From: Candidatus Desulfovibrio intestinavium
GTDB taxonomy: Bacteria; Desulfobacterota; Desulfovibrionia; Desulfovibrionales; Desulfovibrionaceae
Direction of reading: 5' to 3'
Assembly (NCBI GenBank): GCA_019118345.1
Contig: DWZD01000018.1
Coordinates: 1 to 56,134, forward strand
DNA length: 56,134 nt
Part shown: positions 43,661 through 51,275 of the stretch, piece by piece
Layout: each line of letters begins with the position of its first letter
Position numbering within the stretch: position 1 is the stretch's first letter
Translations under genes and position numbers: made by a program
The notes under the pieces: model-generated
What the model saw: the letters and a program-made list of their open reading frames with translations, nothing else
Database searches by the model: none
What the model was told of the DNA's origin: nothing

Positions 43661-43710
43661 GCGGGGGAAAGGCAGGGGCTTTTGGCAAAAGTCCCCTGCC
43701 TTTCCCCCGC
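43661..43710. repeat. Long hairpin directly upstream of recO
   Basis: Arms 43661-43678 and 43693-43710 match over 18 bp without error, and a further CTTTTG/CAAAAG pairing extends the stem with one bulge. A GGATGGGGGG flank matches the flank of the window-end repeat. Confidence 0.8.
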
Positions 43711-43721
43711 GAAAAACGCCT

Positions 43722-44474
43722 ATGGAATGGAACGAACAGGCGCTGGTTCTGCGGATGGGGCCGTTTCGGGAGACGGACATCTGGCTGCGGCTCTTGTGCC
43801 GCAAGCGGGGGATGCTGACGGTGTTCGCCTTTGGGGGGAGCCGCAGCCGGCGGCGTTTTTGCGGCTGTCTGGACATCTGGAATACCTTGCGCTGCCGGGT
43901 GCGCAGCTCGCGGGACGGGCGCTTTCTCAATCTGGAGGAGGCGACGTTGCAGAGCGGGCCGCGCCGCTTGCGGACGGACTGGCGTCGCATGGGGCTGGCG
44001 GCCAACTGCCTGCGCTTTGCTGAGGCGCTGGGGACGGGCGAGGAGACCGCGCCGGAGGTGTTTGCCCTGCTGGAGGATTTGCGGGACACGCTGGACGAGG
44101 CAGAGGATTTGCCGTCGCTGCTGCCCCTGTTTTTCCGCTTGCGGCTGGCCGGGGCGCTGGGCTTTGCGCCGAGTCTGGAAGCATGCGGACGCTGCGGCGG
44201 GGCCTTGGGCGAGGGGGGGCTGTTTGCCCTGGACGAGGGAATGGTGTTGTGCGCGCAGTGCCGTGCGGCCCGGCAGGAAATAGGGCGGTATGGCGTTGTT
44301 GTGCCGCGTGGGGGGCTTGACCTTTTGCGCTTCGTGCAGCAAGAATTTCCTTCCCGGTGGCCGGTGGCTGAGCCGCCGGCTGAGGTGCGCCGGGCCTGTG
44401 CCCGTGCCATTGACGGATTTGTGCAATATCATTTGGGTTTGGCCTGGGAAGGGAATCATTTTCGCCGAGTGTGA
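43722..44474 (+). CDS. recO: DNA repair protein RecO
   Basis: A 250-residue mediator that helps load RecA in the RecFOR pathway. It has the N-terminal OB fold (ALVLRMGPFRETDIWLRLLCRKRGMLTVFAFG), a helical domain, and a four-Cys zinc site (CGRCGG near residue 153 and CAQCRA near 182). The C-terminal helical end is present. The start at ATG 43722 (MEWNEQALVL) fits the family; a longer in-frame start at 43641 would translate the hairpin. The Shine-Dalgarno is poor, which together with the hairpin hints at low or regulated translation. glyQ follows 53 bases later. Confidence 0.9.
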   Translation: MEWNEQALVLRMGPFRETDIWLRLLCRKRGMLTVFAFGGSRSRRRFCGCLDIWNTLRCRVRSSRDGRFLNLEEATLQSGPRRLRTDWRRMGLAANCLRFAEALGTGEETAPEVFALLEDLRDTLDEAEDLPSLLPLFFRLRLAGALGFAPSLEACGRCGGALGEGGLFALDEGMVLCAQCRAARQEIGRYGVVVPRGGLDLLRFVQQEFPSRWPVAEPPAEVRRACARAIDGFVQYHLGLAWEGNHFRRV

Positions 44475-44527
44475 TTCCTTTTCGGCGCGTGCCCTGCGGG
44501 GCGGTTTGTTAGAGCAAAGGACAAGGC

Positions 44528-45403
44528 ATGTATTTTCAGGATGTCATTCTCACCCTGCAGCATTATTGGGCCAGGCAGGGGTGCGTGGTGGAGCAGCCTT
44601 CGGGCGTGGAATGCGGGGCCGGGACATTCAATCCGCACACGTTTTTGCGCGTCATCGGGCCGGAACCGTGGAACGTGGCCTATGTGGAGCCGTCGCGGCG
44701 GCCCACGGACGGTCGTTACGGGGAGAATCCCAACCGCCTGCAGCGTTATTTTCAGTTTCAGGTGATCATGAAACCGTCGCCCGAGAACATTCAGGATCTG
44801 TATCTGGGGAGCCTGGCCGAGCTGGGCATTGATCCCTCGCGGCATGACATCCGCTTTGTGGAGGACGACTGGGAGTCGCCCACCCTGGGCGCGTGGGGGC
44901 TGGGCTGGGAAGTCTGGCTCAACGGCATGGAAGTCAGCCAGTTCACCTATTTCCAGCAGGTGGGCGGCATTGATCTCATGCCGGTCAGCGTGGAGCTGAC
45001 CTACGGGCTGGAGCGCCTCACCATGTATCTGCAGGGCGTGGAATCCGTCTATGATCTCAAATGGAACGAGAACGTCACCTACGGGGATATTTATCATCAG
45101 AACGAGGTGGAACAGTCCCGCCACAATTTCGAGGTGAGCAACGCGGAAATGCTGCTGCGGCATTTCAACGATTTCGAGGGACAGTGCAAGGCCATGCTGG
45201 AGCTGAATCTGCCGTGGCCGGCCTATGATTACTGCCTGAAGTGCTCCCACACCTTCAACCTGCTGGACGCGCGCGGGGCCATTTCCATCACCGAGCGCAC
45301 CGGCTATATCGGCAGAGTGCGCGCTCTGGCCGCGGGCGTGGCCAAGCTCTACGCGGCCCAGCGCGAGGAAATGGGCTATCCCATGCTCAGGGGGGCAAAG
45401 TAA
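44528..45403 (+). CDS. glyQ: Glycyl-tRNA synthetase alpha subunit
   Basis: A 291-residue catalytic subunit of the tetrameric (alpha2beta2) class II GlyRS. Class II features are motif 1 ([19 protein letters not shown] with the following Pro), motif 2 ([29 protein letters not shown]) and the long shared segment ending in [21 protein letters not shown]. Length and sequence are very close to the family norm. glyS follows after 2 bases, so the two subunits are coupled. Confidence 0.98.
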   Translation: MYFQDVILTLQHYWARQGCVVEQPSGVECGAGTFNPHTFLRVIGPEPWNVAYVEPSRRPTDGRYGENPNRLQRYFQFQVIMKPSPENIQDLYLGSLAELGIDPSRHDIRFVEDDWESPTLGAWGLGWEVWLNGMEVSQFTYFQQVGGIDLMPVSVELTYGLERLTMYLQGVESVYDLKWNENVTYGDIYHQNEVEQSRHNFEVSNAEMLLRHFNDFEGQCKAMLELNLPWPAYDYCLKCSHTFNLLDARGAISITERTGYIGRVRALAAGVAKLYAAQREEMGYPMLRGAK

Positions 45404-45405
45404 TC

Positions 45406-47496
45406 ATGGCGACATTTGTGCTTGAAATCGGCAGCGAGGAACTGCCTTCCCGTTTTCTGCCCGTGGAAGAGGCCGAGCTTTCGGCCCGCTTCCGGGCCGC
45501 ACTGGACGAAGCCGCTGTGGAATACGGCGACATGCGGGTCATGAGCACGCCGCGCCGGGCGGTGGTGATCATCGAAAACGTGAATCCCGTGCAGCAGACG
45601 CGCGAGGAGGAAGTCGCAGGCCCGCCGGTGCGTGCGGCCTATGACGCCGAGGGCAAACCGACAAAGGCGCTGGAGGGGTTTGCCCGCACGCACGGATTGA
45701 GCGTGGCTGACGTCTACCGCATCCAGACGGACAAGGGCGAATATGTGGCCGTGCGCAAGCGCATGGGCGGCGCGGCGGTGCGGGATCTGCTGGCCGGCAT
45801 CTGCCCGGCGGTGATCACGGCCCTGCCCTTTGCCAAGCGCATGCGCTGGGGGGCGCACAGTCTGGCGTACGCCCGCCCCCTGCGCTGGCTTGTGGCCCTG
45901 CTGGATGAGGACGTCGTGCCCTTCAGCGTGGGGCCGGTCACGTCCGGGCGGGAAACCTGCGGCCACCGCATTCACGGGCCTGGCCCGTTCAGCCTGGCCT
46001 CGGCCTCGGCTTATCTGACGGTCATGGCCGGGCAATGCGCCGTCACCGTCGATCCCGCCGCCCGGCGGGAAGTCATCGTCAAGGGCGGCAACGAGCTGGC
46101 CGCGGCTGCCGGCGGCAGGGTGCTCTGGCGGGACGGCCTGCTGGAGGAAGTGCAGGGCCTTGTGGAACATCCCGTACCGTTGCTGGGCGATTTTGATCCG
46201 GCCTATCTGGAAGTGCCGGCGGAAGTGCTGCTCACCAGCATGGAAAGCCACCAGAAGAGTTTTGGCATCGAGGATGCGCAGGGCAGGCTGATGCCCCATT
46301 TTCTGACGGTGCTCAATCTGACGCCGCAGGATATGGCCGTGGTCAAGCACGGCTGGGAGCGTGTGCTGCGTGCCCGTCTGGAGGATGCCCGCTTCTTCTG
46401 GCATCAGGATTTGCGGGACACCTTCGACAACTGGCTGGAAAAGCTGGAACACGTCATCTTCATTGCCCGTCTGGGCAGCATGGCCGACAAGACCCGCCGT
46501 CTGGAGGCGCTCTGCCGCTGGCTGGCCGAGAGCGTGGCCGACGGGCGGCTGACGCCGGAGGACGCTGCTCGGGCCGGGCGGCTCTCCAAGGCGGATCTGG
46601 TCAGCGGCATGGTGGGCGAGTTTGACACCCTGCAGGGCATCATGGGCGGCATCTATGCTGACCGCAAGGGCGAAAGCCCGGTGGTGGCGCAGGCCCTGCG
46701 CGAACAGTATCTGCCCGCCGGGCCGGAATCGCCCCTGCCGTCGAGTCTGGCCGGTGCGCTGCTCTCGCTGGCGGACAAGGCCGACACCCTGGCCGGCTGC
46801 TTCGGCCTGGGCATGATTCCCACGGGAGCCGCCGACCCCAACGGCCTGCGGCGCTGCGCGCTGGGCATCATCCGCATTGCGCTGGAATACGGTTTGGCAT
46901 TGGATGTGCGCGAGCTCCTTGCCCGCGCCCATGCCCTGTACGGCGACAGAGCGTGGAAGCTCGACCGGGATGAGGCCTTGGGCAAGCTGGCGGAATTCTT
47001 TACCGCGCGCCTGCGCAATTACTGGCAGAGCCGCGGCGAGGACACCCTGCTGGTGGATGCGGCGCTCGGGGCCGGTCTGACGGACGTGCCGTCCTGCGCG
47101 GCGCGGCTGGCGGCCCTGCGGGACTTCAGCCGCGCGGCGGGTTATGCCGAGGCCGTGCAGACCTTCAAGCGCGTGGCCAATATCCTGCGCAAGCAGGGCG
47201 GGGACGGCGGTCTGCCCCTGAGCTGGGACGGCGCGCTGCTGCGCGAAGCCCCGGAAAAGGCGCTGGCCGCCACGCTGGATGAGCTGCTGCCGCGTCTTGA
47301 CGCCCTGTGGGAAAAGGGCGAATACGCGGCCATGCTGAACACCCTTGGCGAGGTGCGTCCGGCGGTGGATGCCTTTTTTGACGGGGTCATGGTCATGGCC
47401 GAGGAAGCTGAGCTGCGCCGCAACCGGCTGGCCATGCTCAATGCCCTCGGTTCCCGCTTTGCCCGGCTGGCCGATTTTGCCGCCCTGCAAATTTAG
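45406..47496 (+). CDS. glyS: Glycyl-tRNA synthetase beta subunit
   Basis: The 696-residue tRNA-binding subunit of GlyRS. It begins ATFVLEIGSEELPSRFL, the typical GlyS opening. Further family blocks are ALPFAKRMRWG, LLTSMESHQKSF, ARLEDARFFWHQD and an HD-like region (FDTLQGIMGGIYADRKGE). The C-terminal anticodon-binding domain contains FFDGVMVMAEEAELRRNRLAML, shared with ArgRS. I start at ATG 45406, 2 bases after glyQ; the longer open frame upstream overlaps glyQ. Confidence 0.97.
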   Translation: MATFVLEIGSEELPSRFLPVEEAELSARFRAALDEAAVEYGDMRVMSTPRRAVVIIENVNPVQQTREEEVAGPPVRAAYDAEGKPTKALEGFARTHGLSVADVYRIQTDKGEYVAVRKRMGGAAVRDLLAGICPAVITALPFAKRMRWGAHSLAYARPLRWLVALLDEDVVPFSVGPVTSGRETCGHRIHGPGPFSLASASAYLTVMAGQCAVTVDPAARREVIVKGGNELAAAAGGRVLWRDGLLEEVQGLVEHPVPLLGDFDPAYLEVPAEVLLTSMESHQKSFGIEDAQGRLMPHFLTVLNLTPQDMAVVKHGWERVLRARLEDARFFWHQDLRDTFDNWLEKLEHVIFIARLGSMADKTRRLEALCRWLAESVADGRLTPEDAARAGRLSKADLVSGMVGEFDTLQGIMGGIYADRKGESPVVAQALREQYLPAGPESPLPSSLAGALLSLADKADTLAGCFGLGMIPTGAADPNGLRRCALGIIRIALEYGLALDVRELLARAHALYGDRAWKLDRDEALGKLAEFFTARLRNYWQSRGEDTLLVDAALGAGLTDVPSCAARLAALRDFSRAAGYAEAVQTFKRVANILRKQGGDGGLPLSWDGALLREAPEKALAATLDELLPRLDALWEKGEYAAMLNTLGEVRPAVDAFFDGVMVMAEEAELRRNRLAMLNALGSRFARLADFAALQI

Positions 47497-47506
47497 GAAA
47501 AAAGAG

Positions 47507-47535
47507 TTGACAACCGTGAACGACAGGGATAGATA
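47507..47535 (+). promoter_or_regulatory. Promoter of rpsT
   Basis: TTGACA (47507-47512), 17 bases, TAGATA (47530-47535), giving a leader of about 50 nt before the GTG start. Confidence 0.75.
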
Positions 47536-47594
47536 CCTACGTTCGCAACGAGAAATCATCCTGCACATGCAGGTCAACTGATTGGAGGATTGTC

Positions 47595-47864
47595 GTGGCT
47601 AACCATAAGTCTGCCATCAAGCGTCACAAACAGAGCCAGAAACGTGCCGCGCGCAATCGTGCTGCCCGTACCCGCGTGAAGAACGCCATCAAGAACGTAC
47701 GCGCCGCCATCCAGAGCAAGGACAAGGAACAGGCCAATGCCGCGCTGAGCGTGGCGGCCTCCGTGCTGGCCAAGGCTGCCGGCAAGGGCGCTCTGCACTG
47801 GAAGAAGGCCGCCCGCAAGGTGTCCCGTTTGTCCCGCGCGGTCAATGGCATTGAGGCTGCCTAG
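47595..47864 (+). CDS. rpsT: 30S ribosomal protein S20
   Basis: An 89-residue small-subunit protein with the typical start [29 protein letters not shown] and the helical, Lys/Arg-rich body. It binds 16S rRNA early in assembly. The start codon is GTG, seven bases after TTGGAGGA. In E. coli the rare start codon (UUG) of rpsT is tied to autogenous control; the GTG here may be comparable. tRNA-Arg follows 30 bases later with no good terminator between, so readthrough is possible. Confidence 0.97.
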   Translation: MANHKSAIKRHKQSQKRAARNRAARTRVKNAIKNVRAAIQSKDKEQANAALSVAASVLAKAAGKGALHWKKAARKVSRLSRAVNGIEAA

Positions 47865-47894
47865 TTTTCCGTATTGCTTGCGGAATCGTGTCAC

Positions 47895-47971
47895 GCGCTC
47901 GTAGCTCAGCTGGATAGAGCAACAGGCTACGAACCTGTAGGTCAGGAGTTCGAATCTCTTCGGGCGCGCCA
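47895..47971 (+). tRNA. tRNA-Arg(ACG), copy 1
   Basis: 77 nt. The acceptor stem GCGCTCG pairs with CGGGCGC (one G-U), discriminator G, encoded CCA. The D arm is GCTC/GAGC. The anticodon stem ACAGG/CCTGT holds loop CTACGAA, so the anticodon is ACG (read as ICG, decoding CGU/CGC/CGA). The T loop is TTCGAAT. No dedicated promoter was found; it is probably co-transcribed with rpsT. Confidence 0.97.
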
Positions 47972-48001
47972 CAAAAAAAATTGTCGCACGGCAAAAAAGT
48001 G

Positions 48002-48030
48002 TTGACGAACACGAGGAAAGCAAGTAAATA
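48002..48030 (+). promoter_or_regulatory. Promoter of the second tRNA-Arg
   Basis: TTGACG (48002-48007), 17 bases, TAAATA (48025-48030), ten bases before the tRNA 5' end. Confidence 0.75.
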
Positions 48031-48039
48031 CAACAGCAC

Positions 48040-48116
48040 GCGCTCGTAGCTCAGCTGGATAGAGCAACAGGCTACGAACCTGTAGGCCAGGAGTTCGAAT
48101 CTCTTCGGGCGCGCCA
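48040..48116 (+). tRNA. tRNA-Arg(ACG), copy 2
   Basis: Identical to copy 1 except for one base in the variable loop (AGGCC instead of AGGTC). CCA is encoded. It has its own promoter and a strong terminator just after. Confidence 0.97.
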
Positions 48117-48124
48117 CTGAAAAC

Positions 48125-48157
48125 AAGCGGTTACGGTTTTCCCCGTAACCGCTTTTT
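48125..48157 (+). terminator. Terminator of the tRNA-Arg genes
   Basis: A perfect 12-bp stem (AAGCGGTTACGG and its complement), 6-base loop and a T5 tract, 8 bases after the tRNA CCA. Confidence 0.9.
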
Positions 48158-48208
48158 CTGTTACCCCGGAGCCTCCCTCCGGGCGCGTATGCGCACAGGA
48201 GCGTTTGC

Positions 48209-49114
48209 ATGAATGCCATGAGCAAGATCCGTGTTGTCTTCAAGACGCTGGCCGTTCAGGTCTGCCTTTTTGTGGGAATCATCCTTCTCATGTGGGGCTT
48301 GCAGGCCCTGTACGGAAAAATCGACCGCACCACCTTCCCCGACGCCGTGAGCCTGCCGGAAAATGCGGCCAGTCTGCCGGACAACGAAAAGGGCAAGCTG
48401 CTGGTGGACGCCATTACGCATCAGTTGCGCTATGAGCTGGATTCCACCTTCGGCTGGACCATGAACGACATCCTCTTCAACCGTTTTTTCCTCGATAACC
48501 GTGCCTACCGGCAGTATGGCGTCTACCATGCCACCAAGGTGCTCATGGATCTCTATTCCATGGAGATCGCCAAGCTGGGGGCCAATGACCGGGAGAACGC
48601 CGACCTCTACAATGCGCGCCTCAACAACTTCGCCATCGATCCGCGCAGCTTCATGTTCCCCTCGGCCGAAGGCCAGTACGAAAAGGGGCTGAAGCTGGTG
48701 GAAAAGTACAAGGCCGATCTGGACAACGGCAAGGCCGTGTACAACTGTCGCACGGATGATCTGTATGCTTCGCTCAATGTGGTGGTGGGGCAGAACATGC
48801 TTGGCTATGCGCTCGGGCTGTTGTCGGATGCGCAGGATCTGTCCTTTGCCACGCTGGACAACCGCATTTATGAAGCGCAGGGCATGGTGCTGGTCATTCG
48901 AGACTTCATGAAGGCGCTCTATGAGCTGTATCCCGAAATACGCGACAAGAACAATGAGGAAAACATGCGGGCCGCCATGGAAAATCTGAACAAGATTTGC
49001 GTGTATGACCCCCTCTATATCACCTCGTCCTTCAACTCGGGCGAACTGATCATTTCCTACCTGATGTTCGCCAAGAACCGTCTGGAAGATATCCGCGACA
49101 GCATTCGCATCTAA
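48209..49114 (+). CDS. DUF2333 family membrane-anchored protein
   Basis: 301 residues. One N-terminal membrane helix (VCLFVGIILLMWGLQALYG, about 18-36) is followed by a large soluble domain with RYELDSTFGWTMNDILFNRFFLDNRAYRQYGVYHATKVLMDLYS. Length and these blocks match DUF2333 proteins. Function is unknown; the topology puts the bulk in the periplasm. CAGGAG precedes the ATG. It lies between the tRNA terminator and its own strong terminator, so it is monocistronic. Confidence 0.85.
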   Translation: MNAMSKIRVVFKTLAVQVCLFVGIILLMWGLQALYGKIDRTTFPDAVSLPENAASLPDNEKGKLLVDAITHQLRYELDSTFGWTMNDILFNRFFLDNRAYRQYGVYHATKVLMDLYSMEIAKLGANDRENADLYNARLNNFAIDPRSFMFPSAEGQYEKGLKLVEKYKADLDNGKAVYNCRTDDLYASLNVVVGQNMLGYALGLLSDAQDLSFATLDNRIYEAQGMVLVIRDFMKALYELYPEIRDKNNEENMRAAMENLNKICVYDPLYITSSFNSGELIISYLMFAKNRLEDIRDSIRI

Positions 49115-49125
49115 AGCGTTTGCCG

Positions 49126-49155
49126 GGCCGGGAGGGCTGCCTCCCGGCCTTTTTT
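49126..49155 (+). terminator. Terminator of the DUF2333 gene
   Basis: A perfect 10-bp stem (GGCCGGGAGG and its complement), GCTG loop, six T's. Confidence 0.92.
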
Positions 49156-49192
49156 CGCCTGTCGGGAATCTGATCCTCGCAAGGAGTCCGTG

Positions 49193-49993
49193 ATGAAAAT
49201 GTCGCGTTTTGCCGTCATCTGGCTGTCGCTCACCGTGCTGCTGTGCGCCGTGCCCGTTCGGGCCGGGGAGGGAGGCGGCGCCGGATCCGTTCTGGACAGC
49301 ATCCATGCCGTCCTGTCCGGTTTTGACATGGGTCTCGGGGGAACGGTCATTACCTCGGAATACAAGGACACCCGGCTGGCGGGCAGCACGTTGCCCCTGC
49401 TCGGTTACGAGGGGGAGCGCTTCTATTTGCGCGGGGTGGCCGGCGGCGTGCACCTCTTCCGTACGGAGTGGTTCGAGTTCAATGCCCAGCTTTCCTATCT
49501 GCCGCAGCATTTCTATGCCGGCAATAGCGACGACTGGCACATGCGTCGCCTTGACGACCGCTATTCCAGCCTGCTGGCCGGTCTCAATGCCCGGTTGGCG
49601 ACGCCCGTCGGCCTGCTGGGGCTGACGGCTTCCACGGACGTGCTCGGCTACAGCAACGGCGTCATCGTGGACGGCAGCTACAGCCTTCCGGTTCAGCTTG
49701 GCACGCTGTCGCTTGTGCCCACGGCGGGCCTGCAGTGGACGGACGTCAACTACAACGACTAGTATTACGGCGTGAAGCCGAGTGAAGCCCGGCAAAGCGG
49801 CTTCAGCGCCTATGAACCAACGGGCAGCGTTTCCCCGTATGCGGGATTGACCGCACGCCTGAGCTTCAGCGAGCATGTGAGCGGCTTTGCCTCGGCCCGG
49901 GCCATCTTTCTCCATCAGGAAATTTCCGACAGTCCGATGGTGGACAGCAGCGAAAAATATTCGCTCAGCCTCGGCGTGATGTACAAATTCTGA
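49193..49993 (+). pseudogene. MipA/OmpV-family outer-membrane protein with in-frame TAG
   Basis: 266 codons including the stop. It has a signal peptide (MKMSRFAVIWLSLTVLLCAVPVRA) and then a beta-barrel pattern typical of MipA/OmpV scaffolding proteins (GYEGERFYLRGVAGGVHLF..., and near the end IFLHQEISDSPMVDSSEKYSLSLGVMYKF). At 49760-49762 a TAG interrupts the family motif NYND-x-YYGVKPSEA, where a Tyr is normal; the rest follows in the same frame to 49993. A single TAT or TAC to TAG change explains it. AAGGAG precedes ATG 49193. As read it makes a truncated 189-residue barrel that should not fold. Confidence 0.8.
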
Positions 49994-50017
49994 CGCAAGT
50001 TGCGGCGCAAGAACGGC

Positions 50018-50046
50018 AAAAAAAAAAGCGCCCGCAGGGCGGGCGC
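50018..50046 (-). terminator. Terminator of the lysR gene
   Basis: On the minus strand a 7-bp stem (GCGCCCG and its complement) is followed by about ten T's, 14 bases past the LysR stop. Confidence 0.85.
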
Positions 50047-50059
50047 GGCGGGCAGCCGG

Positions 50060-51031
50060 TCAGCTTTCGGCGTGAACGGTGTCCGTCAGCCATTGCAAAA
50101 AGGTCTGCAACACTCCGGAAGGGCGGCGGGTACGCGGCCAGACCGCATAATACGCATGGCCGGTGGTCATGGGACTCAGCTCGGGGAAGGGCATGACCAG
50201 CAGCTTTTCCTCCAGCAGCTTTTTCATGAGGCGGGTGCGGCCCATGGCGACGCCCAGCCCCTGGGATGCCGCCAGGGCGGTGGCATAGGCCGAATCAAAG
50301 GTCATGCTCTGCGCATGCTCGATCCTGAGATCATTTTTGCCGGCCCATTCCAGCCATTCGGCATTGGCTGTGCTGTAATGCCACGGGGCCGCATCGTGCA
50401 GCAGGGTGCAGCTCTCCAGATTTTCGGGATGCCCGTAGAGATCATGGGCTTCGGCATAGGCCGGCGTGCAGACGGGCACGCAGCATTCCTCCATGAACTT
50501 GCGGGATTGCAGGCCGGTAAACGTACCGTTGCTGTAATAGAGGGCCACATCGATGCCGGACTGATGCGAAAAATCCGCCGGCATATTGCCTGTCCGCACG
50601 GTAAGCTGCAAGGTCGGGTTGGCCGCTTGCAGCTGGGGCAGGCGCGGGATGAGCCAGCCCATCGCAATGCTGGGATGGGCAAAGATGGTCAGGCCCTTCA
50701 GGCCGTCGCGATCCAGCAGGCGGCAAATCTCGCTTTGCATCTTGCTCAGCGCCGCTTCGTAGACGCCGCGCAGGCGCTCGCCCTCCACCGTCAGGGTAAC
50801 GGCACGGGTCAGGCGGTTGAAAAGCGGAAATCCGAGCACCTCTTCCAGCCGGGCAATGCGGTGGCTCACCGCACCGGGGGTCACGCAAAGATTCTTGGCC
50901 GCCGCCTTGAAGCTGAGGTACCGGGCGGCAATGACAAAGGTCTTGATGTTGATGATGTAATTATCATCCACCAGCACGGCGGCAATGCTGCGGGCATGCT
51001 TGTGCATGAGGGAATCGTCATCGTATTTCAT
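50060..51031 (-). CDS. LysR-family transcriptional regulator (GcvA/DsdC-like)
   Basis: 323 residues. The winged HTH covers about residues 30-75 (FVIAARYLSFKAAAKNLCVTPGAVSHRIARLEEVLGFPLFNR), followed by the LysR linker helix and a periplasmic-binding-like effector domain (AHPSIAMGWLIPRLPQLQAANPTLQLTVRTG). The GAVSHRI recognition helix is like GcvA and DsdC. I start at ATG 51031; a TTG two codons earlier is less likely. It is divergent from livK across 244 bases that hold inverted repeats, so it probably regulates the liv operon, itself or both. The effector may be an amino acid; this is inference. Confidence 0.92.
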   Translation of the reverse strand: MKYDDDSLMHKHARSIAAVLVDDNYIINIKTFVIAARYLSFKAAAKNLCVTPGAVSHRIARLEEVLGFPLFNRLTRAVTLTVEGERLRGVYEAALSKMQSEICRLLDRDGLKGLTIFAHPSIAMGWLIPRLPQLQAANPTLQLTVRTGNMPADFSHQSGIDVALYYSNGTFTGLQSRKFMEECCVPVCTPAYAEAHDLYGHPENLESCTLLHDAAPWHYSTANAEWLEWAGKNDLRIEHAQSMTFDSAYATALAASQGLGVAMGRTRLMKKLLEEKLLVMPFPELSPMTTGHAYYAVWPRTRRPSGVLQTFLQWLTDTVHAES

Positions 51032-51081
51032 GGGCAACCTTGCCTGGAAAAAGTGATCAGGGATATGACCGGCGTATCATC

Positions 51082-51101
51082 ACGCAGGTCAGGGCCTGCG
51101 T
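51082..51101. promoter_or_regulatory. Inverted repeat in the lysR-livK gap, candidate LysR box
   Basis: ACGCAGG-N6-CCTGCGT, a perfect interrupted palindrome 51 bases upstream of the lysR start. A second, CGACAA-N6-TTGTCG, lies at 51218-51235 just after the livK -10. Confidence 0.5.
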
Positions 51102-51181
51102 CAAGGAATGAATGCGATGACGGTGCGATCGCCCAGCGGCATCTTTTTCGCGTCCGTCCGGGCCGGGGATGGCAGCGACGC

Positions 51182-51210
51182 TTTGCAGAGCGGAAAAAAT
51201 CGTGTATGGT
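51182..51210 (+). promoter_or_regulatory. Candidate livK promoter
   Basis: TTTGCA, 17 bases, TATGGT (51205-51210); TTGCAG with a 16-base gap is an equal reading. The start of transcription would be near 51217, next to the CGACAA/TTGTCG repeat. Confidence 0.5.
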
Positions 51211-51275
51211 AGCGAAGACGACAAGCGTAATTGTCGCGTTAATCCCATTCATTTATAATTACGGGAGAGTGAACT

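Larger units (their letters stand above)
43383..43721. other. Intergenic region made mostly of inverted repeats
   Basis: No gene seen. Three perfect inverted repeats lie here: 43415-43454 (12-bp arms, GGGGGAGGCGGG), 43531-43553 (GGAACACGG arms, 5-base loop) and 43661-43710 (18-bp arms), the last ending 11 bases before recO. The first and third belong to the dispersed hairpin family. Confidence 0.7.

Noticed and set aside
47864..48160. tRNA-Sec (selC) among the tRNA genes
   Set aside because: Both tRNAs have normal 7-bp acceptor stems, short variable loops and the ACG anticodon; neither has the long variable arm or UCA anticodon of tRNA-Sec.
49760..49762. Pyrrolysine at the TAG of the MipA-like gene
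   Set aside because: Pyl is known mainly in methylamine methyltransferases; here TAG replaces a Tyr in a beta-barrel motif and no pyl genes are in the window. A point nonsense mutation is simpler.
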